Shown here in pieces: positions 1 through 12,200 of a stretch of DNA of 64,000 nucleotides. The stretch is taken from NCBI GenBank assembly GCA_031002005.1, contig CM061920.1, forward strand, positions 51,066,610 to 51,130,609. Reading direction: 5' to 3'. The notes beneath the pieces are model-generated. The model did no database searches, was not told where the DNA came from, and was given only the letters and a program-made list of their open reading frames with translations. Position numbers and translations under genes: made by a program. Each line of letters opens with the position of its first letter. The first letter of the stretch is position 1. Source of the DNA: Vandiemenella viatica (Eukaryota > Arthropoda > Insecta > Orthoptera > Morabidae).

Positions 1-580
1 TATACATGTGGGGTACATTTGGAGTCAATATAAGCGGGAGCCCAATGTTAGGGGTGTCTTTACTCTGGGAATGCTATGTAAGGTAACTCCGCGTCAGTTG
101 GTTTGTTGCGGGTCGGTTTGCAAGCTGGAAATTGCCGCGCTAGCCTGGGAACGCGTGTCAGCCATGACGAATTTTTAGGGACCAAAGTGTGGTATTGACA
201 GTTAACATGAACTTTTAAATTTCAAAAAGGGGTTTTTTATTCGATTGGTATCATTTCTCTCCACAACCTACAATTTCCTGGAAATGCTTGTTCGATCGCC
301 TACTCAACTGTAGAATGCAAATTTTGGAAATGTGACTTTTTTTAAACTTCAAATTTTTCTATCAAAGTGAACTTTTGTGATTTCATAGTAGACTGAAAAC
401 CTTTTATAAGTTTGTGGTTTAAACAAATTTATTGGCGACCTGTACGCATCTCAGTTGAGAATTCAGAAGGGCTACATGGTCATTCAAAATTATTAACGTC
501 AGAAAACTTTCATTTCAAGTGAACTGCTAGTTAAGGTACTAAACTCTGCTCCAACCCTAGTAGCAGTTTTGGTCCTTACA
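1..580 (+). mobile_element. 3' part of LTR-like repeat family 'S' (copy 1)
   Basis: This is the right-hand 0.6 kb of a repeat that recurs at 11031-12640, 14633-15968, 31737-33505 and, inverted, at 41132-42434. It has a TATA-like box (29-34), a shared block around TGGCGACC (434-441), the block CTACATGGTCA (472-482) and ends at CTTACA (575-580), the same end as the copy whose target duplication is readable. The left part lies outside the window. No internal retroviral genes follow, so it is probably a solo LTR. The assignment as an LTR rests on the TGTAAG...CTTACA ends of the copy at 14633-15968. Confidence 0.6.
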
Positions 581-920
581 CTATCTAGGTCCTTAAATAC
601 CTACCTCCAAAATCTGGCAAACCACTGTAAAAAAAAATATCTGATGCAATGGATTGCTCCACAAAATCTGCAACAAGCCTCAAACCCACATCATTTACTT
701 CAGCATTACCAATGAAAAGACCTTTCCCAGTATTTGCCATGGAACATGCACTATAACATATCTTATAATTTAAGTGACCTACTTCTCCTGCCTTGATTCA
801 TATGTAGGCTTCACCATCAGCCAAGTCACAGGCAAAATTTTTACATCAAAAATCTAAACCATCCAGTGGTTGTCAGTATCAGTTCCCACATCTCTAATAA
901 TATCATTATCTGCTTGATAG
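581..920. other. Intronic or intergenic stretch, nothing recognised
   Basis: No convincing coding, RNA or repeat signal was seen here. It lies between the LTR-like repeat and a LINE fragment. Confidence 0.4.
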
Positions 921-1890
921 TCCTTTCCAGAAAGTATTGGGACCATTGCTATTCATTATTCTAATGAATAATTGTGTTGATTGTTTACTATCTGAAATTA
1001 GATTGTTTGCAGATGACATAATGCTGTATAAAAGAATCAAAACAATAGAGGATTGTAAACAGTTGCAGGGTGATCTGGACAGGATATCTAATTGGGTTGG
1101 TAAACATGCAATGAAGATAAATGCAAAGAAGAGTCAGCTTATTAGATACACAAATAAAAAACAAAAGGTTAATTATGAATATAAGGTGGGGAAAGAATTG
1201 CTTGCTGAAGACTTGAAATGTAAATATCTTGGAATTACTTTTGATAACAAACTTAACTGGGCAGGACACATAGGACTGGTGGTAGGAAAAGGTTTCAAAG
1301 TTTTGCACTTGTTGGAGAGAGTGATGAGGGGATGTGCGAGAGAAGTCAAGGAATTGGGTTATAAAACTTTGGTCAGACCATTGCTCCAATATGGTAGTGT
1401 AGTATGGGACCCTCATTTTGCGTATCAAATACAGGATTTGGAGAGGGTTCAAAGAAGGGCTGCTAGATTTGTTTCTGGAAATTATCGCAGAATGCAATCA
1501 GTGACGGATATGATAAAGGAGCTGGAATGGGATTCATTGCAAGACAGGAGGAGGATGAGGAGGGTCATGGGAGTGTACAGGGCATATACTGGCGATTAGG
1601 CATGGAAAGATATTGCAATAGGTATGAAAAGTAGTACATGGAAGGGAAAAGATGACCATGACCACAAGCTGGCACTCGATTTCAGGCACAAAGGTGTGGG
1701 AAGATTGTCTTTTTTAGGTAAGGGTGTCAGGGATTGGAATGAGTTACCAAGAGAAAAGATTAATAATTTACCGAAAACTTTGAAAGAATTTAAAGATAAA
1801 ATTTGTAGAGGGTAGATGTAGGTAGGTTCAGGATAGGGGGAAGATGGGTGTGTAGGAAAATTGACACCGGAGCCTGTGCTCCATTGCAAT
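921..1890 (+). mobile_element. LINE family 'J' (CR1/jockey group), 5'-truncated copy 1
   Basis: This copy encodes the back half of a non-LTR reverse transcriptase. It starts inside the ILGPLLF motif, keeps the catalytic box LFADDIM (about 999-1020), then [25 protein letters not shown] and a C-terminal thumb region. A stop at 1597-1599 interrupts the frame, which then continues (1600-1815) to [11 protein letters not shown] and FKDKICRG. The 3' tail is an ATTAA-type short repeat around 1885-1905. The same 3' end recurs at 18800-18880 and 56600-56650. 5' truncation is the usual outcome of target-primed reverse transcription. It cannot be active. Confidence 0.85.
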
Positions 1891-3026
1891 TAAATTAAAT
1901 TACAACAATTTCAAAAATTAAGAACTATATCCTCTTACCACCGTACATTTTCTGTATCTCAATCACAGATAACCTATCTCTGCTAAAACCATCACCTTTT
2001 CTTAGTATTTTTTTTTATTCTTTTCCTTTTTATTACTTTTTTATTCTGTAATTTTTTTATTTTATCACCATTTCTAATAACATTGTGTTTCCATATATTC
2101 TTCAGCTTCCCTCTACTCTAACACTAACTTTGTCTCCAATATTCATTTTTTAAAAATTTGTGTAGTCATCTTTGATGTAAAAAACCATCAGCTTGCTACA
2201 CATTTAATCAGCATCCTACATGAATAAATGTTCTCCCAAAATATAGTGAATCACCTTTCTCTGAGTCATCACAGTCCTTCAGGTTTTAACTTAGGGATTA
2301 ATTTACCATGTCATTTTTTGTATTTTAATCTATGTTTCCACTCACTCCTCATACATATATATATATATAAGTATTTTGAACTTAGAAGATGAGCCTCAAG
2401 ATGTCCCCTGGAAAAAACTCTGTCACTTCTTCTTTGACTCAATTAGTAATATTTCTGCAGTTGCTGGAATTAGCACTTGTTTGATTTAAATTCATATTTT
2501 TCAATAATATCATAAATAAATGAGTCAGTAAACAATATATCTTATCTTTGTAGTTTGTGGCTATCTGGAACAAAAAGAGGACTTGTATTACTGTGACTCA
2601 AATGGTAAAAAGAGCCAGATTTGCTATGACTACTCTGGTTCAACAAAGAAATACAAATTGTCATTTTCAGCAATCAGATACCTACATGTCTTCTTATTGT
2701 TATATATTCCAGTAACTCATTTTCTTCTAATTCAGAAACATATATTAACAGCATTTCTTACTTTCTTGGATGGTAGATTATGCTTGAAGCAAGATCTGAA
2801 TTCTAAACTGTTTTTTAAATGATGATTAATAATTTCATTCTTATTAACTATAAACTAGAAGCTAACAAGGTCTCAATTCCCAACCTTATAACAAATTACT
2901 TTTGCTTTTAGCACTTGTAAAAAACTCTTTCTTTTAAAATGATCCTTCTTTATAGAGCATTAATATGGCAAAATCAATTCATATTATCATTAAAAGTGAT
3001 GATAACTATTCATATTGCTGTTTCAG
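1891..3026. other. Probable intron upstream of first visible exon
   Basis: AT-rich sequence with a short TA repeat (about 2354-2370) and T-rich runs. I looked for an exon encoding the SDR cofactor motif TGxxxGIG and found none. The acceptor of the next exon is at 3021-3026 (TTTCAG). Confidence 0.5.
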
Positions 3027-3266
3027 ATGAAATAGTGGCATCAACAGGAAACTCAGCAGTTGCAATCTATCAGCTGGATCTGAGCAGCTTACAGTCAGTT
3101 CGTGAGTGTGCAGCAGCCATACTGAAATCTGAGAACCGTCTTGATGTACTGATCCACAATGCAGGTTGTGCACATATGTTTGGCTCCAAAGTCACAGCCG
3201 ACGGACTTGAGCTCACCATGGCCACCAACCACTATGGACCCTTCCTGTTAACACATCTACTCATAG
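3027..3266 (+). CDS. SDR gene exon A (first in window)
   Basis: 240 bp, entered and left in phase 1. The preceding TTTCAG acceptor and following GTAAAT donor are good matches to consensus. It encodes the end of the cofactor domain: LDLSS, the structural HNAG motif (usually NNAG), and the active-site Asn in ATNHYGPF. Reading frame from the D codon split at 3026/3027. Confidence 0.9.
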
Positions 3267-6200
3267 GTAAATAAAATATTGACAATTCTTCTTCCATCAG
3301 TACTACAGTCAGATAACAACTAGTACACAATTCCATACAAGGGTGAAGCGTTATCAAAGATGCAAACTTTTCAGGACAAAGCTTGTAAAATAAGCATCTG
3401 GAAACTGAATCAAGATATAACTGTTGTTCACTGCAGACTTGTCTATATTATTTTTCTTAAAGATATTGTTAAGTGTTTTTATTGTTATTTAACAATTTAA
3501 CGCTTTATTTCTCTTATTATACAACATTTAAATACATACAATGTCAACAACACAACAAAACCAACTCCACAGATCTTAACATAACCAAAGTCTCTCACAC
3601 ATTCATTGCCAGCAATATTCACTACACTAAGCATATACACATTATAACACTACCACTCTCTTAGATCTATTCATCCCAGATAGATGTGATAGTATGGCCC
3701 CAAAACTCTTGCCTGTCTGTCAATGTGAACAAACTTCATTGGGCCTTGTGGTAACCTCTTGATTCTGTACACTACGTCATTAATCCTCTTCACAACAGTG
3801 TAGGGTCCTTCCCATTTTGCAGTAAGTATAGGGGACACCCTTTTCTTCTCTGTGGGTTGTACAGCCAGACTTTATCATGTTCAACAAAGAGTTCTTTTTA
3901 TTCCGAATTTCTGCAGAATCACTGGGTATGTCCTTCCCCTCCACCAGACCAGCACATAATGGTTTGCTTGAGTTTTAAGCAGTTCATGCTCATAAGCCTT
4001 CCAGCATGATGCTTATCTGAATATTTCTTGGTAATCACCATATGCACTTGATGTTCTGTTTTCATCATCCTCTTGGCCATGTATACTATCAAGCATATGT
4101 GCGAGAAGTTTCTTTGGGTCAGTCTTAGAACGGCCAGATTAACATCGGGATCCCTTATTACAGCAGAGAAAGACCACAAATCAACTTGCTTGGTATGAAG
4201 TCTTCATGGGTGTACCACTGGATAGTGTTATCCGGCGGAACACCCGTGAAAACTTCATTTTAAGCATACACCGGGAAAGTCCTGTTCTTACAACTTGCTT
4301 GGTGTTTGTTGGTCACATCTGGGATAGTAGCATATAGTTAGCTGTTCAGTATCTGTCTTTGGTTCCTGGAAAAAATTTCCAGGTCACTAAGTGTGACTCT
4401 TTACAACTCCCTTGTAGAACATCTCCATATGACCATTCGTGAACCTGTTGTTTAACAGCAGCACAAGGTAATCATAGCCATCTGCTTTTTTTTTTTGCTA
4501 GGATTGACTGAAAAATATCAACAGATTCCCTCTCAGGTCCACAATCTGTGCAGTTGCCTTTTCCATATTGGGCCAATCATTGTACTTTGCTGCTGTCTCA
4601 AACTGCTTCTTATTGCTGATCCTCCTCTTTCACCATCAAAAACTGCTGGTTTCATTTTACCCGTGCACTGGTTATTTCCAATTTTCTTTGCTCCATTGGT
4701 TGCTGAATGTTTTCAGAACAATTTCATCACACAGAACAGATGTTCCTCATGTTTTATTCTTGTAGAGCAGACGTTGTCTGTGTGAAGTTTTCTTGCAACT
4801 GTCTTTCTTTCATTCTGGTTTCAGATATTAAGTCTTCAATACTAGACTTCATTTCGTGTATGTGAGACTTAATAGAAGATTGTATCTAAGTTAGCAGCTA
4901 TCATCTCTGATTTCATGCTAATGAGGTACTGAATTATTTGTTTGAGACTTGGTTCGTTGATCTCATCAGTACCCATTACATGATCTCTTAAATACATTCT
5001 CAAGTGGAGTTATTCTTGATCTTTTCCCTTCTCTTTTATTTCAGCTGCCAACTGAGCTTTCTTTTCTGCTTTGCTTCCAGTGACCGATAGCTTCCAATTT
5101 GCAAGAACAGTCATCACCTTATCATTGTGTAGTTGCCGTAAAAGTTTCATCATCGTTTAGACCAATAATGTTGACTCCAACTAATTCCTGCAAATCACTT
5201 AGTAGTTTAATGCTGCATCGTTTATTAGATTATCTAAGCTTTTGGCTGTTATACTCCAGCCTTCTTCAGAGATATTGTTTATATTTGAAGAACTAGATAA
5301 AGCAACTATATCTTTGCTAACGAAAGGTCTTAATTTTGCCCCTGTTCCTACACATCTGCCAACTTTAGATATCATAGCGGGCGTTGAGAGTGCCATTGTG
5401 GGGTTAGACACCGATCAGGCAAATAACATCCGGCAAGAGACAGCTTGCATTCTTGCCCACGCAAAACTGCCACGCAGCAATCTGTCTAAGGAAGAAAGAT
5501 CAGCCTTGCGGGTATTATGGCAACGTGTTGATATTGTGGTTCTCCCAGCTGACAAGAGGTGTGCAACCGTAGTGATGAAAGCACAGGACTACCATACTAA
5601 AATTAATAAGTTGTTGGCAGAGAACACTTATGCAAAGTTAAGCAGGAACTCACTGCAGAAGATTAGGACAGAGGTAGCCCGAAGAGTTAACACCTCAAAA
5701 GCAATTCAGCAGGAGGACAAGATAAATCTAAAAAGAGGCAACTGCACGATGCCCAGGTTCTATGGATTGCCCAAAGTGCACAAAAGAGAGGTTCCCTTAC
5801 GTCCGATTGTGAGCGCGGTCAACTCACCTACACATCCACTTGCGCGGTATGTTGCCAGAAAACTCAAACATCTTACTGGAGATATAAGATCAGCTGTAAA
5901 GAACTCAACTCATTTTATACAAATAATTGATGATCTGATGCTAAAAAAGACTGACATCATGCTGACATAATGGTGAGTTCTGATGTTGTTTCATTATTCA
6001 CTAACTTGCCGGTAGACGTAGCCGTTGCTGTAATACGTGCTAAACTTCTTGCACAAGGAATGTCTACTGAGTGGGCTGACCTGACCGAGTTCTGTCCTAA
6101 GTCAACTGTGTTCCAATATGGTGGTGAACTTTATGCTCAAGTTGAAGGTGCGGCCATGGGCTCGCCACTTTCACCTGTAGCTGCCAACATATTTATGGAA

Positions 6201-9200
6201 GCATTCGAAATGGAGGTCCTTAGCCATGCGTGCCTAAAACCTAAAATGTGGATCCAGTACGTTGCTGATACCTATGTCATCTGGCCTCACAGTAAGGAGA
6301 ATTTGCAGGAGTTCCTACACCACCTGAATAGTGCCCATCCAATTCACCATGGAAGTGGAAGAAAATGGACAACTGCCATTCTTCAATGTCCTGGTTCTAA
6401 AGCAAGGTGATGGATGCTTGGGTCATACGGTGTATCGCAAGGCAACCCACACCAATAGATATCTGCACACCATGTCGCACCATCACCCGGCAGCGAAGAG
6501 AGGCATATTAACATCACTGAATTTAAGAGCGAGGACAGTATGCGACTCAGAAAGTCTGAAGGAAGAAATGGGGACTCCTAAAAAATATTCTGAGCTCACG
6601 TGTAGTATAACAGGCCAAATTGGTAGCCAGGGTAACGTTTATAAACAGAAGAAGATAGAATAAGATCTGACAAGCTTGGAAAAAACCGTTGGTGTGTTCG
6701 CTTTGAACTTTAAGTTGCTGCTAAAAAGAACCTGTAAACATTTGGATAATTAAGGATATTATGACATGATAATAAAAAAAGGAATTAAGTTATATAAGTT
6801 TATTATTCATTTGAAGTATGAAGAAAGAGTCGAGTAAACAGTAAGCTAAAAGTTTACTCAATCATGAATTAAAACGATTGTGTATCCTAACTACAATACA
6901 AAAGGAAGAAGATAAAAATAAAACATTAAAAGGGAGTATCATCATGGAAAATATGACAATAAATAATAAATAAAAATGCGAGATGATGACTGTGGCAGGA
7001 CAGAGAAATGGTGTTATTATTGTAAAAAAATTTGTTAAAGTAAAAGTTTACCATAATATTTTTCAACAAATATATATGGTAAACTTGAGGGGGGCTGTAG
7101 TATAACAAGCCACCTAGAGTAAATAATTACTCTGTGAAATTGGTAGCCAGGGTAACGTTTATAAACAGAAGAAGATAGAATAAGAATGGACAAGCTTGGA
7201 AAAAACCGTTGGTGTGTTCGCTTTGAACTTTAAGTTGCAGCAAAAAAGAACCTGTAAATATTCGGATAATTAAGGATATTATGACATGATAATAAAAAAA
7301 GGAATTAAGTTATATAAGTTCATTATTTATTTGAAGTGTGAAAAAAGAGTCGAATAAACAGTAAACTGAAAGTTTACTCAATCACGAATTAAAACCGATT
7401 GTGTATCCTAACTACGATACAAAAGGAAGAAGATAAAAATAAAACATTAAAAGGGAGTACCATCATAGAAAATATGGCAATAAATAATAAATAAAAATGC
7501 GAGAAACACCTATAGTGAATAAGGCATCAGAAGGGGGATTCTATCATTACCGTGGCGCCACAATATGATGATTGATTCTTATAGAACTCGACCAAACAAA
7601 TCGAAAATAAAGAATAAAGTTTTTTGATATCTCACTTGGTTCTTGAGATATCGTATCTTAAAATTGACGTAGTTATGTTGAAATACGGCCAGGACCAGAA
7701 GAAAAATTTCGCTATAGCCAAATTTGATGATGAATTCTTAAGTAACTCGATGAGACAAATGGAAAATAAAGAATAACGTTTTTTGATATCTCGCTTAGTT
7801 CTCGAGATATTGTATCTCAAAAGTGATGAGGTTAGGGTGAGATCCGGCCTGGACCAAAAAAAAAAAATCCACCAAAACCACCATATCTGCATGGTGGAAA
7901 TGCACTATAGGTGTTTTATTTTCTTCCTAGCGATTGTTGTTATGTTGAAATACGGCCTGGACCAGAAGAAAAACATCAAAAGCAGAAGGAACTATACCTA
8001 TGGCTGATTTTTAACATGCTATATCTCGAAAAACCAAGCGAGATATCAAAAAAATTTATTCTTTATTTTCGATTTATTTTGTCGGTTCTGCAAGAATTCA
8101 TCATCATATTTTGGCGCCACGGTAATGATAGAACTGGTTTTCAGACCTAAAAAACCCATGGAAGACGTCAACTTATCTCATGATACCAATGTGACAAGAA
8201 AATTCACCTGTCTTCCATACATACGTGGCATCACTGAGCGGATTGGGAAACTGTTTAAGCGGGTGGAGGTGCGAATCGTGTATAAAGCTCATTACAAACT
8301 TGGCCAGTAATTATCCAGGGTAAAAGACAGATTACGCCTACACCAGCTTACGGGTGTTTACAAAATCCGCTGCAGCTGTGGCAGTGTATAAATCAGCGAG
8401 ACAGGTTGCACAGTGGCGAAGAGACTTATAGAACATATCAGCCACCACAAATATAACAACAGCGACAAATCTGCCATCGTTCGCCATGCTATTAACACCG
8501 GGCATGAAATAAAATTTCAAGACACGAGGCTACTGTGGAGAGAAGACCAGTGGTGGCCTCGACATGTGAAAGAGGCAGCAGAAATTTTAAGGAATTCCAA
8601 CAAGATAAACAAAGATAGTGGCCTTTTCCGCTGTGATGCTTGGCTACTATTGCTATGTGAACATAAATATAAACAGTATCTCTGAAGAAGGCTGGAGTAT
8701 AACAGCCGAAAGCTTAGATACACTAAGTGTTTTATTTACAGTTCGATCATCCAACCACCAAACCTGTTTTGATTGTTTCTTAGATTTTGCATCATTCACT
8801 CTAATACCATCATACATTCATTCTAAATGACCAAGTTGCATTGCTGCAAAACTTTGGCCATCAGACAGTTCTTCAACAGGTTGCACATTGGAGTTTTATT
8901 GATTTCTACATTCAATGGATGTATGAGCTGTTTGACCACCTTCAAACAATATAGCTGCAATTACTGATAAAATAAGTGCAAGTGCAATTTTACTCTGTGA
9001 GCAAATGGTTGCCAAAATCAAATGCAATCTAAAATGTTTTTTTCATTCCACCAGGAACATGCAAGAAGAAAATCCCTCTAGTTACACCGTTCACAACTTT
9101 CATGAGGTAATACGCTTACTTTTGTTACTGATTCAACAATGGAATGTTCATTCTAACAGATGCACCAATGCATCGCAACCATTTTTGGTTTTTCACTTCA

Positions 9201-12200
9201 ACTCTTGATAAAATGCGTTGTGCATCAGACGATTAATGCTGTCGTGCCTACTTGAGGTAATACCTTATTTAATGTCATCTAACAGGTCTCCTCAATCAAT
9301 ATCAATGGAATACAAATAAAATAACTACCTACATTTGTTGGACAGATTGTGAAACAACACAAAAATAAAAACAAAGGTAATTTTCTTTTCATTTAGACAG
9401 GAATTTTATTTTCATTTTCCAGATTTTTCTTCAGATCATCCAATTTTTTTTTTTTCAGTAGAAAACATTCAATTGAGTTATTCCCATCCCTGAGTACAAT
9501 GAAAAAACAAAATAAAAGAATTATGCAATTCCATTATTCCAATCAGGAGTTATGTATGGTCTTGAGTGCACCAAAAAAAAAAAATCTCAAGAAAGAAGGC
9601 AGATTCAGTTTTTGCAGAATTTTTCAGGCATCTTTTCAAATTTTTAAATCTCTAAAAATCTTATCTGAACTATTATGAACATTTTGTTTGTTTAAAAGGA
9701 TTAACGAAATCAGTCCATAGAAAATAGCACTTTCAGTTTTTCGCACATTTTCCAGGCAATTTTTCTACTTTTCTTTCTCTAAAAACCTTATTTAGACTGT
9801 TATGAACATTTTTGAAAAAAATACAACACAAAATACAAAAACTACAATCAGTTTTTCCTGAATTTTCCAATTTTCTCTACACCTTTTCAAATTTTTCTTT
9901 TTATAAAAACACTATTTGGATTATTACGAACAATAATAAAACTAGCCGAATTGCTTCATATGAAAAAGCATTTTCATTTTTTTTCCAAATTTTCCTGGTA
10001 ACTTTTTTTATTTTCTTTCTCTGAAAACCTGATTCGAACTATTATGAGCATTAAAAAAAAAAGAATTAGCCAAATCGGTTCAGCCGTTCTCAAGTGATGC
10101 AGTTACCAATGAACAGCATTTCATTTTTATTTATATAGTTACTATATTAAGAATTACTCCTCTTTATCAGTTCTATAAAGATAATACATTAATAACAAAG
10201 CATGGAGATAGGTAATGTGATATTATTTCACAGACTGAAAATTTGTTGTTCATTATCTCTACTTTCCTTTGACAGGTTCATTGCTGATGAGTGACATTCC
10301 CTAAGGGTAGGAAAAAATCACATCTATAGATGAAGATTTCCTACACTACTCCAGATACCACCTCCTACATTTCATTTGTTTTCATAAAAATAATTTAAGG
10401 CTGATAATTCTTATACATGATTTTCTATCAATTTTATAAATTTCAGTTCAGTTACTAGATGCATGATACACTTACTAGTTGAGGGGTGTGAATAATATCT
10501 TTTTATTTTCTAGACAATAACTTATATCATCAGCATTCAGCATTTCTTCTTAGAAATTATGACATCTGCCAGTAAAAACATAAGTTTATGTTGCTGTAAT
10601 ATCAAGTACACAGTAGAATTTGAAAATGGGGATTAGATTTATTTGTGCTTCTTCATAATTAATCTGGAGTTTCTATTCTTCAGATTATTACTTTGAATCA
10701 AGTACTTGATCCTTGTTTTATACAAGTTGATACAATTTTACTCATATCAACTTTCTCATTTTTAAATAACTTTAGGTTTATTGTGCAATTTGTTTATTTT
10801 TGTGTTTTTTACGTGTTCATCTCGCTCTCCTGCCTTCGTCTGTGGTAAGTGATGGGCTATTTTTTCCGATTCTATCTAAAAATTATGTAATGATTATATA
10901 AGTTTTTGCTTTTCTAGGAGTTACACCATCTACTGATTTAACCTACTCTAAGTACCATCTTTTTAATTTTTCATTGTTGATGATAAATGACCATAAGAGA
11001 AGGAGTATAAATTTTCAGATCATAAGACATTGTCATATAACCTAAATTTTGTTAACATATCACCAAAATTTGTTTAAAGAGTGCTGCGCTAACTTCAGTG
11101 GAACAGCAAAGTAAATTTAGAATAATTTTCTTATAGTTTGCAAGGGTTAAGTAGAAGTAAACAGTGATATTCGATCAAAACATTTGTAAACATATCAACT
11201 ATATAGGATTTTGACTATTTTATAATAGAAAACGCTACAGTCATTTTAGAGAGGTACAGTAAGTCATAAGGATTAAAACAATGTAGGATACTTCATAGGT
11301 ATCGAATTCTACTGAAGAGATAATTGATTTTGAAGTTTGAATCAACATTATAGTGTAATAATCAAAAGAAATAGTTAAATAATTCCTAAGCTTTTAGTTT
11401 TCGAGATACAAATATGATTTATAGCTCAAAAGATGTGTCGAATTTTGTAGCACATTATATGATAGTTTGAAATTGATAGGTAACAGTTAAGTAATGTTTG
11501 TGGAGGATTTCATGTAAAATTATTATCCATAAGTGGGAATGATTTGTTTCCAGATAGTATATTTCAGGAAAATACAGAGGGGGGGGGGGGGCGTGTATTT
11601 CAAGGAAAGTAGAACTTTTCCTGAGCTCAACACACTAATTTTTATGGAAATCAATGCTGTACTTTGCCCAGGATGGAAAAAAAGTAAATAAATGATAAAT
11701 TCATGCAAATGGCTTCTTCCCGCTGTAAAATTATGAAACATAGATCTAAGACAGGCTCAGAAGAAATTTTGAAACTATATGAAGGAAATTAATTAGCAGC
11801 TACACAACTTAAAATTTTATAAAATAAAATTATGTAGAATCGTTTAAAACACTTTTCAACCCAGTAACTTTAATACTTTGGAAGATGGAGATTTTTTAAA
11901 GTCAGTATCAGGGATTAAACCTAGTTAAGCAACAGTAAACAAGCTGATTTTTATACTAAAAGAAAGGGGAGAATGAGCCGATCATTTTGAAACAAGTTTC
12001 AGTACTGTAGCTCTAATACTTTGAGGGGAAGAGAGATTTTTACACCTAAACTATTAAAAATAGGTAAATTTTTATAGGGATGAGTTTTGAGCTTTAGATA
12101 GTGGATTACTCATCAAAAAATTTCATTTCAAAACGAAGAAAAAGTAATTCGGATAGTTTCGGATATTTCATAATGTCCGGGAAGTTTTCATAAGACTTGG

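Larger units (their letters stand above)
5228..8722 (+). mobile_element. Penelope-like element (PLE) with inverted termini, interrupted
   Basis: The element has a PLE reverse transcriptase (5242-6600) and a GIY-YIG endonuclease (8131-8685), and is flanked by a roughly 63-bp inverted repeat (5228-5290 and 8660-8722). The RT/GIY-YIG order is diagnostic of Penelope-like retroelements, which prime on nicked DNA and carry terminal repeats that can be direct or inverted. About 1.5 kb of foreign DNA (6601-8133) separates the two domains: a miniature LTR element and a foldback MITE. A frameshift near 5965, another near 6390, and a mutated catalytic box make it inactive. It sits directly against the gypsy gag remnant. 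Confidence 0.85.

Noticed and set aside
2583..2822. 79-codon open frame before the first visible exon
   Set aside because: No SDR cofactor motif, no plausible splice sites around a conserved block, composition like surrounding AT-rich intron.
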